Assembly (NCBI RefSeq): GCF_003001955.1
Contig: NZ_PVNH01000002.1
Span: 310,001 to 374,000 of the forward strand
Reading direction: 5' to 3'
Length of the DNA stretch: 64,000 bases
Source of the DNA: Prauserella shujinwangii
GTDB taxonomy: Bacteria; Actinomycetota; Actinomycetes; Mycobacteriales; Pseudonocardiaceae
Positions 18,106 to 29,025 of this stretch are shown in pieces (positions within the stretch are counted from its first letter, which is position 1; each line of letters starts with the position of its first letter). The position numbers and the translations under genes were made by a program. The notes under the pieces were generated by a model. That model searched no databases. It was given only the letters and a program-made list of their open reading frames with translations, and was not told the DNA's origin.

Positions 18106-19320
18106 ATGGTTGGTCGGTTGATGGTGCCGTTGTTGCTGCTCACCGCCCTGGTGGCCACGAGCGCGCCGACGGTGGCCGCGCGGACCCCGGCGCCCACCCC
18201 GCCCGTGCCCTCCGCGGACCCGTTCTACACGCCACCGGCGGCGCTGCCGGGCGAACCCGGCGCGCTCCTCCGGCACCGGGCGGTCGACGTGTACGCCGAA
18301 CCGCTGCGCGCCCTGCCCGTTCCGGTGCGCGCCTGGCAGCTGCTGTACCGCTCGACGTCGGCGACCGGCGAGCCGAACGCCGTCTCGGCGACGCTGCTCG
18401 TCCCGCGCTCACCGTGGCCCGAAGAGCCCCGGCCGCTGGTCAGCTATGCCGTCGGCACGCACGGCCTCGGCGACTCCTGCGCGCCCTCCTACCGGCTGCG
18501 GACGGGCACGGAGAACGAGATCGCCCTGATCTCCCAGGCCCTGTTCCAGGGCTGGGCCGTCGTCGTCACCGACTACGAAGGGCTCGGCACCCCCGGCAGG
18601 CACACGTACGCGACCGGCCAGTCGGAGGGCAGGGCCGTGCTGGACGCCGCACGGGCCGCCACCCGGGTGCCCGGCGCGGGGCTGCGCCCGGACGGCCGGG
18701 TGGGTGTCTTCGGCTACTCGCAGGGCGGCCAGGCCGCCGCGTTCGCGGGCGAGCTGCAACCCACGTACGCGCCGGACGTGCGGCTGGCCGGGGTCGCCGC
18801 GGGCGGGGTGCCCGCCGACCTGACGGACGTGGCCCGGTTCAACGACGGCGGGCCCTTCCTCGGCCTGGTGCTCGGTGCCGCGGCCGGCCTCGCGACCGCG
18901 TACCCGGACGTGCCGTTCGCGGAGATCCTCAACGAGCGCGGCCGCCGGACGGTGGCACGGATCGAGGACGCCTGCGTGGCCGAACTGGGCGCCGCGGCAC
19001 CGTTCGCGCGGCTGGCCGACTTCGTGACCGTCCCCGACCCGCTGGCCGATCCCCGCTGGCAGGCCAGGCTCCGGGAGAACCGTGCGGGCGAGCGGCGGCC
19101 CGGCGCGCCGGTGTACCTCTACCACGGCATCCTCGACGAGCTGATCCCGTACCCGGTCGGCAGCGAGCTCCGGACGCGGTACTGCGCGCTGGGCGCCGCG
19201 GTGCGGTGGCGCCCGGTGCCGCTGGCCGGGCACATCACGGCGGTGTCGGCGGTCGGCCCTGCGGGGATGCGCTGGCTGGGCGACCGGTTCGCGGGCAAGG
19301 CGGTCCGGTCGGCGTGCTGA
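18106..19320 (+). CDS. Secreted lipase/esterase (LIP family)
   Basis: 404-aa alpha/beta hydrolase with a Sec signal peptide (MVGRLMVPLLLLTALVATSAP, cleavage probably near VAA). The nucleophile elbow GYSQGG places the catalytic serine at 205. The acid and base are likely the Asp in HGILDELIP and the His in LAGHITA. Two early cysteines (GDSCAPSY) and later ones suit extracellular disulfides. It resembles the secretory lipase family that includes Candida LipA-like and actinobacterial proteins, which act on triglycerides or other esters outside the cell. GGAGG sits 5 bp before the ATG. It is divergent from a TetR gene. Confidence 0.9.
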   Translation: MVGRLMVPLLLLTALVATSAPTVAARTPAPTPPVPSADPFYTPPAALPGEPGALLRHRAVDVYAEPLRALPVPVRAWQLLYRSTSATGEPNAVSATLLVPRSPWPEEPRPLVSYAVGTHGLGDSCAPSYRLRTGTENEIALISQALFQGWAVVVTDYEGLGTPGRHTYATGQSEGRAVLDAARAATRVPGAGLRPDGRVGVFGYSQGGQAAAFAGELQPTYAPDVRLAGVAAGGVPADLTDVARFNDGGPFLGLVLGAAAGLATAYPDVPFAEILNERGRRTVARIEDACVAELGAAAPFARLADFVTVPDPLADPRWQARLRENRAGERRPGAPVYLYHGILDELIPYPVGSELRTRYCALGAAVRWRPVPLAGHITAVSAVGPAGMRWLGDRFAGKAVRSAC

Positions 19321-19326
19321 CCGGCT

Positions 19327-19351
19327 CGTGAGCGTTTTCCGTGGTTCTCAC
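19327..19351. repeat. Degenerate palindromic element, class 2
   Basis: CGTGAGCGTTTTCCGTGG followed by TTCTCAC, located 6 bp after the lipase stop. GTGAG and CTCAC form the stem, and the CGTGAG...CCGTGGT spacing matches the class 2 copies at 20715, 36312 and 55577. The remaining 216 bp to citA hold that gene's leader and no gene. Confidence 0.5.
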
Positions 19352-19567
19352 CCCGGTTCTCCACGCACCAGCCCGCGCAAGGATTTCCGCGGTCGGCACC
19401 GCCTCGGCTGAATCGTTCTCGTAATCGTGACCGAAACCACCGCTTCTTTCGATTGATACCAGCCGGTCAGAGGAGCAAGGTTTGTCCAACCGTGCGATGG
19501 GGCGCGCCCGTGTCCCCCGCACGGACACCTCACCTGTCGGGGACACGCGCAGCGAAAGGCCACTCCA

Positions 19568-20719
19568 GTGACATCCACCATCAGTCAGGGCCAGACGCAG
19601 TCCGAGCAGCCGGACGACGGCTTCCGTCCGGGTCTGGAGGGTGTCGTCGCCTTCCGCACCGAGATCGCCGAGCCCGACCGGGACGGCGGGGCGCTGCGGT
19701 ACCGGGGCGTCGACATCGAGGACCTGGCGGGCAAGGTCGGCTTCGGCGACGTCTGGGGGTTGCTCGTCGACGGCCGGTTCGGCCGCGGCCTGCCACCGGC
19801 CGAGGCCTTCCCCATCCCGGTGCACACCGGCGACGTCCGGGTCGACGTCCAGGCCGCGCTCGCCATGCTCGCGCCGATCTGGGGCTACCGGCCCCTGCTC
19901 GACATCAGCGACGAGGAGGCCAGGGACAACCTGGCCCGCGCGTCGGTCATGGCACTGTCCTACGTGGCGCAGTCGGCCCGCGGCATCGGCATCCCCGCGG
20001 TACCGCAGTCACGAGTGGACGAGGCGTCGTCCATCACGGAGCGGTTCATGGTCCGCTGGCGCGGCGAGCCGGACCCCGCGCACGTCAGGGCGGTGGACGC
20101 GTACTGGGTGTCCGCCGCGGAGCACGGGCTGAACGCCTCCACGTTCACCGCGCGGGTCATCGCCTCCACCGGCGCGGACGTCGCCGCGGCGATGTCCGGC
20201 GCGATCGGCGCCATGTCCGGCCCCCTGCACGGCGGCGCGCCGGCTCGCGTGCTGCCGATGATCGAGGAGGTCGAGCGCACCGGCGACGCCCGCAAGTACG
20301 TCAAGGGCCTGCTGGACCGCAAGGAGCGGCTCATGGGCTTCGGCCATCGCGTGTACCGCGCGGAGGACCCGAGGGCCAGGGTGCTCCGCCGCACGTGCCA
20401 GGAGCTCGGCGCCGAACGCTACGAGGTGGCGGCCGCGCTGGAGCAGGCCGCGCTCGCCGAGCTGCGGGAACGGCGCCCGGACCGTCCGATCGAGACGAAC
20501 GTCGAGTTCTGGGCCGCGGTCATCCTCGACTTCGCCGAGGTGCCGCCGCACATGATGCCCGCGATGTTCACCTCGGCCCGTACGGCGGGCTGGGCCGCCC
20601 ACATCCTGGAACAGAAGAAGACCGGGCGGCTCGTCCGGCCGTCCGCGAAGTACGTCGGCCCCGGGCCGCGTGACCCCGGCGAGGTCGAGGGCTGGGACCA
20701 GGTGCCCCGCCTCTCGTGA
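19568..20719 (+). CDS. citA: Second citrate synthase (CitA-type, short form)
   Basis: 383 aa, shorter than GltA and lacking the type II N-terminal domain. Active-site blocks are GPLHGGAPARVLPM, LMGFGHRVYRAEDPRA and NVEFWAAVILDFAEVP. In the last block a Glu stands where GltA has the catalytic Asp of NVDF, which I believe is usual for the mycobacterial CitA group. Whether it makes citrate or 2-methylcitrate cannot be read here; no prpB or prpD is adjacent. GTG start. Its TGA stop lies inside the left arm of the palindrome at 20715-20756. Confidence 0.9.
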   Translation: MTSTISQGQTQSEQPDDGFRPGLEGVVAFRTEIAEPDRDGGALRYRGVDIEDLAGKVGFGDVWGLLVDGRFGRGLPPAEAFPIPVHTGDVRVDVQAALAMLAPIWGYRPLLDISDEEARDNLARASVMALSYVAQSARGIGIPAVPQSRVDEASSITERFMVRWRGEPDPAHVRAVDAYWVSAAEHGLNASTFTARVIASTGADVAAAMSGAIGAMSGPLHGGAPARVLPMIEEVERTGDARKYVKGLLDRKERLMGFGHRVYRAEDPRARVLRRTCQELGAERYEVAAALEQAALAELRERRPDRPIETNVEFWAAVILDFAEVPPHMMPAMFTSARTAGWAAHILEQKKTGRLVRPSAKYVGPGPRDPGEVEGWDQVPRLS

Positions 20720-20756
20720 GTGAGAAACGTCGTTCTTACCACGTTTCTCACTCACG
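20715..20756. repeat. Palindromic element, class 2; carries both convergent stop codons
   Basis: Perfect 16-bp arms CGTGAGTGAGAAACGT and ACGTTTCTCACTCACG enclose a 10-nt loop. The TGA of citA (20717-20719) lies in the left arm and the TGA of the convergent tetR (20754-20752) in the right arm. Likely a bidirectional terminator. Confidence 0.85.
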
Positions 20757-21363
20757 ACTCGCCCCCGCGAGGCTCGTGGCGGGCGGTGACCTCCAGCATC
20801 GCGAGGAGCTGGTCGACCAGCCAGGCGTCCAGCTCCACCGCGGGCAGGTCACCGTCCTGCAGCCAGGTCAGCAGGGTGCCCTCCACGACGGCGGTCCAGC
20901 ACCGCAGCGTCGCCAGCAGCAACGGTGCGGGGTCGGTGATGCCCGCGTCGGCGAGGATCACCTCGACCGCCCGGTTGCGCACCTCGTCGACGATCGCGTT
21001 GGTCTCCGAGGTGGCGACCACCGACCCGCTGCGCAACAGGGCGACGTATCCCGCCCGGTGCTCGGCGGCCACGTCGAGGAAGGCCCGCACGGCCGAGCGC
21101 AGCCGTTCGGTCCGCGTGCCCTCCGCCCGCTGGGCCAGCCGGTCGATCAGGCCGTCGGTGACCGAGCGCAGCGCCGCGACGCGCAGCTCCCGGATGCTCG
21201 CGAAGTACCGGTAGAACAGCGGCCGCGACACGTCCGCACGGGCCACCACGTCGTCCACCGACACGTCCTCCGGCGGCCGCGAGCCGAACAGCTCCAGCGC
21301 GGCCGAGATCAGGTCCTCCCGCCGCGCCTGCGGCGTCATCCGGCGCGGCTTGCGTGCGCTCAC
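20752..21363 (-). CDS. TetR-family regulator of the MFS-ephD operon
   Basis: 203 aa. The helix-turn-helix is at about residues 15-60 (EDLISAALELFGSRPPEDVSV, then ADVSRPLFYRYFASIRELR). The C-terminal domain is of ordinary length. The GTG start overlaps the stop of the EphD-like gene by 4 bp (GTGA), making it the last gene of an MFS - hydrolase/SDR - TetR operon. Autoregulation through the palindrome at 23101-23111 is a reasonable inference. Its stop codon is inside a class 2 palindrome. Confidence 0.87.
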   Translation of the reverse strand: MSARKPRRMTPQARREDLISAALELFGSRPPEDVSVDDVVARADVSRPLFYRYFASIRELRVAALRSVTDGLIDRLAQRAEGTRTERLRSAVRAFLDVAAEHRAGYVALLRSGSVVATSETNAIVDEVRNRAVEVILADAGITDPAPLLLATLRCWTAVVEGTLLTWLQDGDLPAVELDAWLVDQLLAMLEVTARHEPRGGES

Positions 21364-23087
21364 CGCGGCAGCAGGTCCCGGCGCGCGGCGGCCCGCAGCA
21401 GCCCCGGGGTGAGCCGCGACAGCAGCAGCGCGGCCTTCGCCTCCGGAGTGGACGGTGCCAGTGCGACGTTCCGCTCCACCGCACGGAGGATGTCCGCGGC
21501 CACCCGCTCGGGACCGAACCCGCGCCGCGCATAGAGCCGCGTGCTGGTCTGCCGCCTGCTCGCCTGCGCCGCGGCGTCGAGGCCGACGAACCGGGTGCTG
21601 CCGGTGATGCCCGTGTGCACGACGCCGGGGCACACCGCCGTCACACCGATGCCGTGACCCGCCAGCTCGGCCCGCAGGCACTCGCTCAGCGTCAGCACCG
21701 CCGCCTTCGTCGTCGAGTAGGCGGGGAGCACCTTCGTCGGCAGGTAGGCGGCCATTGAGGCGACGTTGACGAGGTGCCCGCCCGCACCCCGCTCCACCAG
21801 CTGCCCGGCGAACGCGCGGCAACCGTGGATCACGCCCCACAGGTTGACGTCGAGCACGCGCTGCCAGTCGGCCTCGGTGGTGTCGAGGAAGGAGCCCGCC
21901 ATGCCGATGCCCGCGTTGTTCACCACGATGTCGGGTACCCCGTGCTCCACGCGAACCCGTTCGGCGAACGCGGCGACCGCGGCACCATCCGCGGAGTCCA
22001 CTGTGTATGAACTGGCGGTGGGTCCGTGTTCGCGGGCGAGTTTCGCGGTCTCCGCGGCCGCGTCCGGATCGATGTCGGTGACCACCACGTCGGCTCCCTC
22101 GGCGGCGAACGCGAGCGCGGTGGCCCGCCCGATGCCGCCGCCCCCTCCGGTGACCACGACCAGCCTGCCAGGGAAGCGTCCCGCCGGGCGCGGGGTGACC
22201 CGGGCCGCGCGCAGCGCCCTCGGTTCGGGGCCGCCCTCCACGTGGTCGACCAGCTCGGCGGCGGCACGGGCGACGCGCGCCGGATCGGCGCGCGGCATCC
22301 AGTGCGTGCCCGGCACGCGCCGCACCCGCAGGTCCGGCACCCACCGCCCGATGTCCGTCTGCAGTGGTACCGACACGAACGCGTCGGACCGTGGCGCGAG
22401 GATCTGCACCGGCACGTCGGCGTGCCGCTGCGCGGGCCGCGACAGGCGCGGCAGCATGTTGGCCCGGTAGAGCTTCATACCGTGCAGGCCGTCGGCGATC
22501 CGCGGCCTGCCCGCGGCCGGGTCGAGCCGCCGGATCGCGCGCCGCATCAGGCCGGTCCGCCACGCCAGCTCCGGGATCAGCGGCAGGTGGAAGAACGCGA
22601 TGTAAGTCGAGTGCAGCAGCTGGTGCAGCGCCTCGCGCAGGCGGCGCGGGGTGGGCACGCGCAGCCGGTCCCGGAAGAAGTACCCCGCGTGGTCCAGGCA
22701 GGGGCCGGAGATCGACGTGTACGACGCGATCCGGCCGCGCAGGGCCTCCCCGGTGACGGCGTGCCACGTCTGGATCGCGCCCCAGTCGTGGGCGAGCAGG
22801 TGCACCCGCCCCTCCGGGGCGACGGCGTCGACGACCGTGGCGAGGTCGTCAGCGAGCTGGTCGAGGCGGTAGGCGGCGCGGCCGGAGGGCCGGTCCGACT
22901 CGCCCGCGCCGCGCACGTCGTAGGTGACGACGCGAAACCGTCCGGTGAGCTCGGCGGCCACCCCGTCCCAGAGGGAGGAGTCGTCCGGGTAGCCGTGCAC
23001 GCACACCACCGTGGGGCCACGCTCGGCCCCCCGCACCCGCACCGAGAGCCGGACGCCGTCGCTCGCGGTCACCCAACTGTGAGACAT
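21360..23087 (-). CDS. ephD: EphD-like fusion: alpha/beta hydrolase plus short-chain dehydrogenase
   Basis: 575 aa. The N-terminal epoxide-hydrolase-like domain (1-290) has the HGYP oxyanion motif at 31-34, nucleophile Asp101 in LAHDWGA and a late histidine in GTHWMPR. The C-terminal SDR domain (305-575) has TGGGGGIG at 313-320, NNAG near 390, catalytic Ser444, and Tyr457 and Lys461 in YSTTK. Both active sites look complete. The same fusion is known in mycobacterial EphD, linked there to mycolic-acid modification; this lineage probably lacks mycolates, so another lipid is implied. Co-transcribed with the upstream MFS gene and downstream tetR. Confidence 0.87.
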   Translation of the reverse strand: MSHSWVTASDGVRLSVRVRGAERGPTVVCVHGYPDDSSLWDGVAAELTGRFRVVTYDVRGAGESDRPSGRAAYRLDQLADDLATVVDAVAPEGRVHLLAHDWGAIQTWHAVTGEALRGRIASYTSISGPCLDHAGYFFRDRLRVPTPRRLREALHQLLHSTYIAFFHLPLIPELAWRTGLMRRAIRRLDPAAGRPRIADGLHGMKLYRANMLPRLSRPAQRHADVPVQILAPRSDAFVSVPLQTDIGRWVPDLRVRRVPGTHWMPRADPARVARAAAELVDHVEGGPEPRALRAARVTPRPAGRFPGRLVVVTGGGGGIGRATALAFAAEGADVVVTDIDPDAAAETAKLAREHGPTASSYTVDSADGAAVAAFAERVRVEHGVPDIVVNNAGIGMAGSFLDTTEADWQRVLDVNLWGVIHGCRAFAGQLVERGAGGHLVNVASMAAYLPTKVLPAYSTTKAAVLTLSECLRAELAGHGIGVTAVCPGVVHTGITGSTRFVGLDAAAQASRRQTSTRLYARRGFGPERVAADILRAVERNVALAPSTPEAKAALLLSRLTPGLLRAAARRDLLPR

Positions 23088-23100
23088 TCCGTCATGTTAG

Positions 23101-23111
23101 ACAACTTGTCA
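23101..23111. promoter_or_regulatory. GACAA-C-TTGTC palindrome before ephD
   Basis: An 11-bp palindrome, extendable to TTAGACAACTTGTCAATAA, 14 bp before the ephD start and overlapping the MFS stop codon. It resembles TGACA-N-TGTCA type TetR operators such as the one at 40264-40278. Confidence 0.45.
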
Positions 23112-24587
23112 ATAAGAGTACCGCCGCAGGAGCACGGCACCCCACGTCCAGACGGTGTCCACGACCAGCACCGCGGTCCAGAGGCGGCCCGCGTTGAGCA
23201 GCCAGTGACCGCTGGAGTTCCAGAACCATCCGGGGTCGTGCGGGCCGCCGAACACCGTCTCGACCGGCCAGCTGTACCCCGCCACCGCCAGCGCGGCCTG
23301 CACGACGACGTAGATGCCCACGTGCCGGAACCAGCCACCGATCCGGGGCCGCGGCGGCTTCCGCCCCGGCCTCGCCTTCGGTTGCCGGCCCGGCCCGGAC
23401 TCCGGCCGCCCCGGTCCCGGACCGGGCGGCGCGGGACGCTCCACCACACCGAGCGCGCGCAGCGCGGGCCGCACCGCCACCGTGCCGCCGAGCAGGAGCG
23501 CGGCCGCGCCGAGGCACGCGTACCGCCAGCCGTCGCCCGCCGAGTAGAGCGCCCCGGCCGTCGCGGTGCCGACGGTCGCGCCGAGCAGCATCGCGGTCTC
23601 GTAGATCCCCATCCCCCGGCCGAGGCTGCCGCCCGCGGCCTCGGCGATCACCGCCTGCTCGACCGGGATCGCCGCGGCGAAGGCGACCGCGGAAAGGATC
23701 CACATGCCGCCGATCACCCACGGGTTCGGCGCGAACGACAGCCCGGCCGCGAAGCCCGCGCTGCACAGCAACGCCAGCACGAGCACGCGCGTCCGTCCCC
23801 AGCGCACGACGAACCGGTGCAGGAAGTCGGGCAGGGTGCTGTAGACGATGAACCCGGGCAGGAAGACGGCGGCGATCTCGCCGAGCTCCAGGTCGTGCCC
23901 GCGCTGCAGGTGCAACAGCAACAGCAGCGCGACACCGGACTCGGCGAGCGCCGTGACGGCGACGAGGGCCAGCATCGGCCGGAGCCGGCGACCGAGTCCC
24001 CCGGCCGATACTGGCCCGCCGTCCGGCACCGGTGTGGCGCCCCGCTCCCGGAGCAGCACCGCGGCCGCGACCGCGCAAGCCACCGCGCCGAGGGCGAAGA
24101 CGCCCCGGTAATCGATGATCGGCACGAGCGACAGCCCGGCGGCGAAGGCGATCCAGGTACCGACGCCCTCCGCCGCGAACAGCGCGCTGTAGGCCCCGCT
24201 GTCCCCGGCCAGGCCTTCCCCCACCCTGGCCCGCAACGCGACCCAGAACAGCGCGCCACCCGCACCGCCGACCGCGGCGGCCGCGAACGCCAGCCCCAGC
24301 CCGGGCGCCACGGCGTAGCCCGCGAACGACAGGCCGTACCCGGCGGCGCCCACGGCGGCGAGCCCGGCGCGGTCAGTGCGGTCGGCGAGGTGTCCCGCGA
24401 TCGGCCGGGCGAGGAGAGAGACCAGGGTCTCGAGCGCCACCAGCAGGCCGACCTGCGCCGCCGACGCGCCGAGAACGCCGCCCGCCCACAGCGGCAGCAC
24501 GAAGTCGAGGACCTCGACCGGCCCCCTGGTCAGCGCCGCCGCGAGCCGGTTGCGCCCGCCTGCCCCCACCCGCGTTCCCGCGTCCAC
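23109..24587 (-). CDS. MFS transporter with extra C-terminal two-helix domain
   Basis: 492 aa. Residues 1-395 are a twelve-helix MFS carrier (VSLLARPIAGHLADRTDRAG is the loop-2 signature; VEQAVIAEAAGGSLGRGMG lies in the second half). A proline/arginine-rich linker (PGPGPGRPESGPGRQPKARPG region) then leads to about 90 residues with two or three more helices and a Trp/Tyr-rich loop (GYSWPVETVFGG). The extra domain is not part of normal MFS proteins. It is the first gene of the MFS-ephD-tetR operon, so it may move the fusion enzyme's lipid substrate or product. It is divergent from another tetR gene. Confidence 0.82.
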   Translation of the reverse strand: MDAGTRVGAGGRNRLAAALTRGPVEVLDFVLPLWAGGVLGASAAQVGLLVALETLVSLLARPIAGHLADRTDRAGLAAVGAAGYGLSFAGYAVAPGLGLAFAAAAVGGAGGALFWVALRARVGEGLAGDSGAYSALFAAEGVGTWIAFAAGLSLVPIIDYRGVFALGAVACAVAAAVLLRERGATPVPDGGPVSAGGLGRRLRPMLALVAVTALAESGVALLLLLHLQRGHDLELGEIAAVFLPGFIVYSTLPDFLHRFVVRWGRTRVLVLALLCSAGFAAGLSFAPNPWVIGGMWILSAVAFAAAIPVEQAVIAEAAGGSLGRGMGIYETAMLLGATVGTATAGALYSAGDGWRYACLGAAALLLGGTVAVRPALRALGVVERPAPPGPGPGRPESGPGRQPKARPGRKPPRPRIGGWFRHVGIYVVVQAALAVAGYSWPVETVFGGPHDPGWFWNSSGHWLLNAGRLWTAVLVVDTVWTWGAVLLRRYSY

Positions 24588-24637
24588 CCTGCCCCCTCAG
24601 CGCCGCACGCACGACATCAGCCACCCTCGACTTCGGA

Positions 24638-24649
24638 ATACATCTGTAT
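24638..24649. promoter_or_regulatory. ATACA-TC-TGTAT operator candidate, MFS/tetR intergenic
   Basis: A perfect 12-bp palindrome in the 94-bp gap between divergent starts, set in an AT-rich patch. Likely bound by the TetR encoded at 24682. Confidence 0.5.
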
Positions 24650-24681
24650 CTTATCCGCGCCGTCAAGGTTACGCTGGCACC

Positions 24682-25281
24682 GTGCCCAAGATCGTGAACC
24701 GGGACGAGCGCCGCAGGGAGATCGCGGAAGCGCTGCTGCGGGTGATCGCGAACGCGGGCATCGAGGCCGTCAGCGTGCGGTCCGTCGCCGCGGAGGCGGG
24801 GATCTCGGCCGGTGCCGTGCAGAAGTACTTCGCCACCAAGGAGGACCTGCTCCGGTTCGCCTTCACGCTCACCGGCGAGTACCTGCTGCAGCGCTGGGAG
24901 CGCGTCGAGGGGTCCGGGCCGTTCCTCGACGTACTGCGCAGGCACCTGCTGGAGGCACTGCCGCTCGACGAGCAGCGGCGAGCCGAGCTGATCGTCGTCT
25001 TCGCGTTCACCGCCCGCGCGGCGACCCTCCCGGACTGGGCGGCACAGCTGCGCGACTCCTACGACGCCGCGCAGGTCACCACGACGGCGTTCCTGGAGGC
25101 CGGGCAGGACTCGGGCGACGTGCGCACCGACGTGCCCGCCGACCGGCTGGCCGACCTCGTCATCGTGCTGGCCGACGGATTCTCCGCGCGCATGCTGCAC
25201 ACGCCGCCGGGTTCGCCCGCGCACGAACGGCTGCTGGACACGCTCGACCTCGCGCTCACCGACCTGCTCGCGCCGCGCTGA
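24682..25281 (+). CDS. TetR-family regulator
   Basis: 199 aa. The helix-turn-helix RREIAEALLRVIANAGIEAV, then AGISAGAVQKYFATKEDLLRF, occupies residues 10-56. The GAVQKYFATK recognition helix places it near the BetI/AcrR subgroup. The C-terminal domain ends LALTDLLAPR. GTG start. It faces the MFS gene and precedes a serine hydrolase gene by 49 bp, so it may control either side. Confidence 0.87.
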   Translation: MPKIVNRDERRREIAEALLRVIANAGIEAVSVRSVAAEAGISAGAVQKYFATKEDLLRFAFTLTGEYLLQRWERVEGSGPFLDVLRRHLLEALPLDEQRRAELIVVFAFTARAATLPDWAAQLRDSYDAAQVTTTAFLEAGQDSGDVRTDVPADRLADLVIVLADGFSARMLHTPPGSPAHERLLDTLDLALTDLLAPR

Positions 25282-25330
25282 ACGAAAGGTCCTGGGCACG
25301 GGCGCGGGGCGCGGTCGGCAGAATGGCGCC

Positions 25331-26677
25331 ATGCTGCCTACCACCGAGTTCGCGCTGCTCCGCCGGATCGCCACGGAACAGTCGGTCAACCGCGCGCCCT
25401 CACTCGTCGCCGCCGTGGTGCGCGACGGCGCGATCGTGTGGTCGGGAGCCAGGGGGCTCGTGGACGGCACGCCGCCCGACACCGGCACCCAGTACCGGCT
25501 CGGCTCGATCACCAAGTCGCTGGTCGCCGCGGTCGTGCTGCGACTGCGGGACGAGGGCAGGCTCGACCTCAACGACCCGATCGACAAGCACGTGCCGGGC
25601 ACCGCGTTCGGCGGTGTCACGATCGCCCAGCTGCTCGCCCACACGAGCGGCCTGACGTCGGAGTCACCCGGCTCGTGGTGGGAACGCAGCGAGGGCGGCC
25701 CGTGGGCCGACCTGGAGGCGAGCCTCGCCACCGGCGCCGCGAAGCACCGCCCCGGCAGGCGGTTCCACTACTCCAACGTCGGCTACGGGGTGCTGGGGGA
25801 GCTGGTGGCCCGCGCCCGCGGCACCGGCTGGCTGGACGCGCTGCGCACCGAGGTCCTCGGCCCGCTCGGCATGACCCGCACCACCGACCACCCCGACGGC
25901 AGGCACGCACGAGGGTGGGCCGTGCACCCGTTCGCCGACGTGGTCCTGCCCGAACCCGCCCCGGACGCGGGGGCGATGGCTCCCGCGGGCCAGCTGTGGT
26001 CGTGTGCCGACGACCTGGCTCGCTGGACGGCGTTCGTCGGCGGAGACACCGGTGAGGTGCTGCATCCGGACACGGTGGCCGAGATGCGCGAGGTGGCGAC
26101 CGTCGACGACGGAGACGCGTGGACCGCGGGATACGGGCTCGGGCTGCAGCTCGTGCGCACCGGCGGGCGCAGGCTCGCGGGGCACACCGGTTCCATGCCC
26201 GGTTTCCTCGCCTGCTCCATGATCGACCCGGCGACCGGCACCGGCGCGCTGGCGTTCGCCAACACCACCTCGGGCGTCGCGATCCTCACGCTGGTGCTGG
26301 ACCTGATCGCGATCGCCGACGAGCAGGAGCCCGCGCTGCCGAGAGAGTGGCGGCCCGCCGACATCGACCCGGCACTGCTCCCCCTCACCGGGCTCTGGCA
26401 CTGGGGCCCCGCGCCGTTCCACCTGCGCGTACTGGCCAACGGCTGGCTCGACCTCACTCCGGCGACCGGACCCGGCCGGGCCTCGCGGTTCCGCCCGACC
26501 GGCGACGACGAGTGGCTCGGCCTCGACGGCTACTACGCGGGCGAGACGCTGCGCGTGCACCGCGACGCCGAGGGCGAGCCGCACCACCTCGACCTGGCGA
26601 CGTTCGTCTTCACGCGGGCGCCGTACGACCCCTCCGCACCCATCCCGGGCGGCGTGGACGAGGGCGGCTGGCGGTGA
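25331..26677 (+). CDS. Serine hydrolase, class C beta-lactamase/esterase fold
   Basis: 448 aa. The SxxK nucleophile motif is S59-I-T-K62 and the YxN motif is in HYSNVGYG (about 147). A KTG-equivalent is probably HTGSMPGF near 290. The C-terminal 110 residues form a separate beta-rich domain (LTGLWHWGPAPFHLRVL onward), as seen in D-aminopeptidase or EstB-like members. No signal peptide is visible, so a cytoplasmic esterase or peptidase is likelier than a beta-lactamase. It lies 49 bp after a TetR gene and 44 bp before serC on the same strand. Confidence 0.85.
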   Translation: MLPTTEFALLRRIATEQSVNRAPSLVAAVVRDGAIVWSGARGLVDGTPPDTGTQYRLGSITKSLVAAVVLRLRDEGRLDLNDPIDKHVPGTAFGGVTIAQLLAHTSGLTSESPGSWWERSEGGPWADLEASLATGAAKHRPGRRFHYSNVGYGVLGELVARARGTGWLDALRTEVLGPLGMTRTTDHPDGRHARGWAVHPFADVVLPEPAPDAGAMAPAGQLWSCADDLARWTAFVGGDTGEVLHPDTVAEMREVATVDDGDAWTAGYGLGLQLVRTGGRRLAGHTGSMPGFLACSMIDPATGTGALAFANTTSGVAILTLVLDLIAIADEQEPALPREWRPADIDPALLPLTGLWHWGPAPFHLRVLANGWLDLTPATGPGRASRFRPTGDDEWLGLDGYYAGETLRVHRDAEGEPHHLDLATFVFTRAPYDPSAPIPGGVDEGGWR

Positions 26678-26709
26678 CCCACGCCATTCACCGGCTCGGA
26701 TCCCCGTGA

Positions 26710-29025
<2,316 letters not shown>

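Noticed and set aside
22026-25655. A very long plus-strand open frame of about 1200 codons
   Set aside because: It runs antisense to the EphD fusion and the MFS gene and then through the tetR region; composition is Arg/Gly/Pro/His-rich with no motif. High-GC DNA gives such shadow frames.
25331-26677. Antibiotic-resistance beta-lactamase
   Set aside because: SxxK and YxN motifs are present, but there is no signal peptide and the C-terminal extra domain fits esterase/aminopeptidase-like serine hydrolases.
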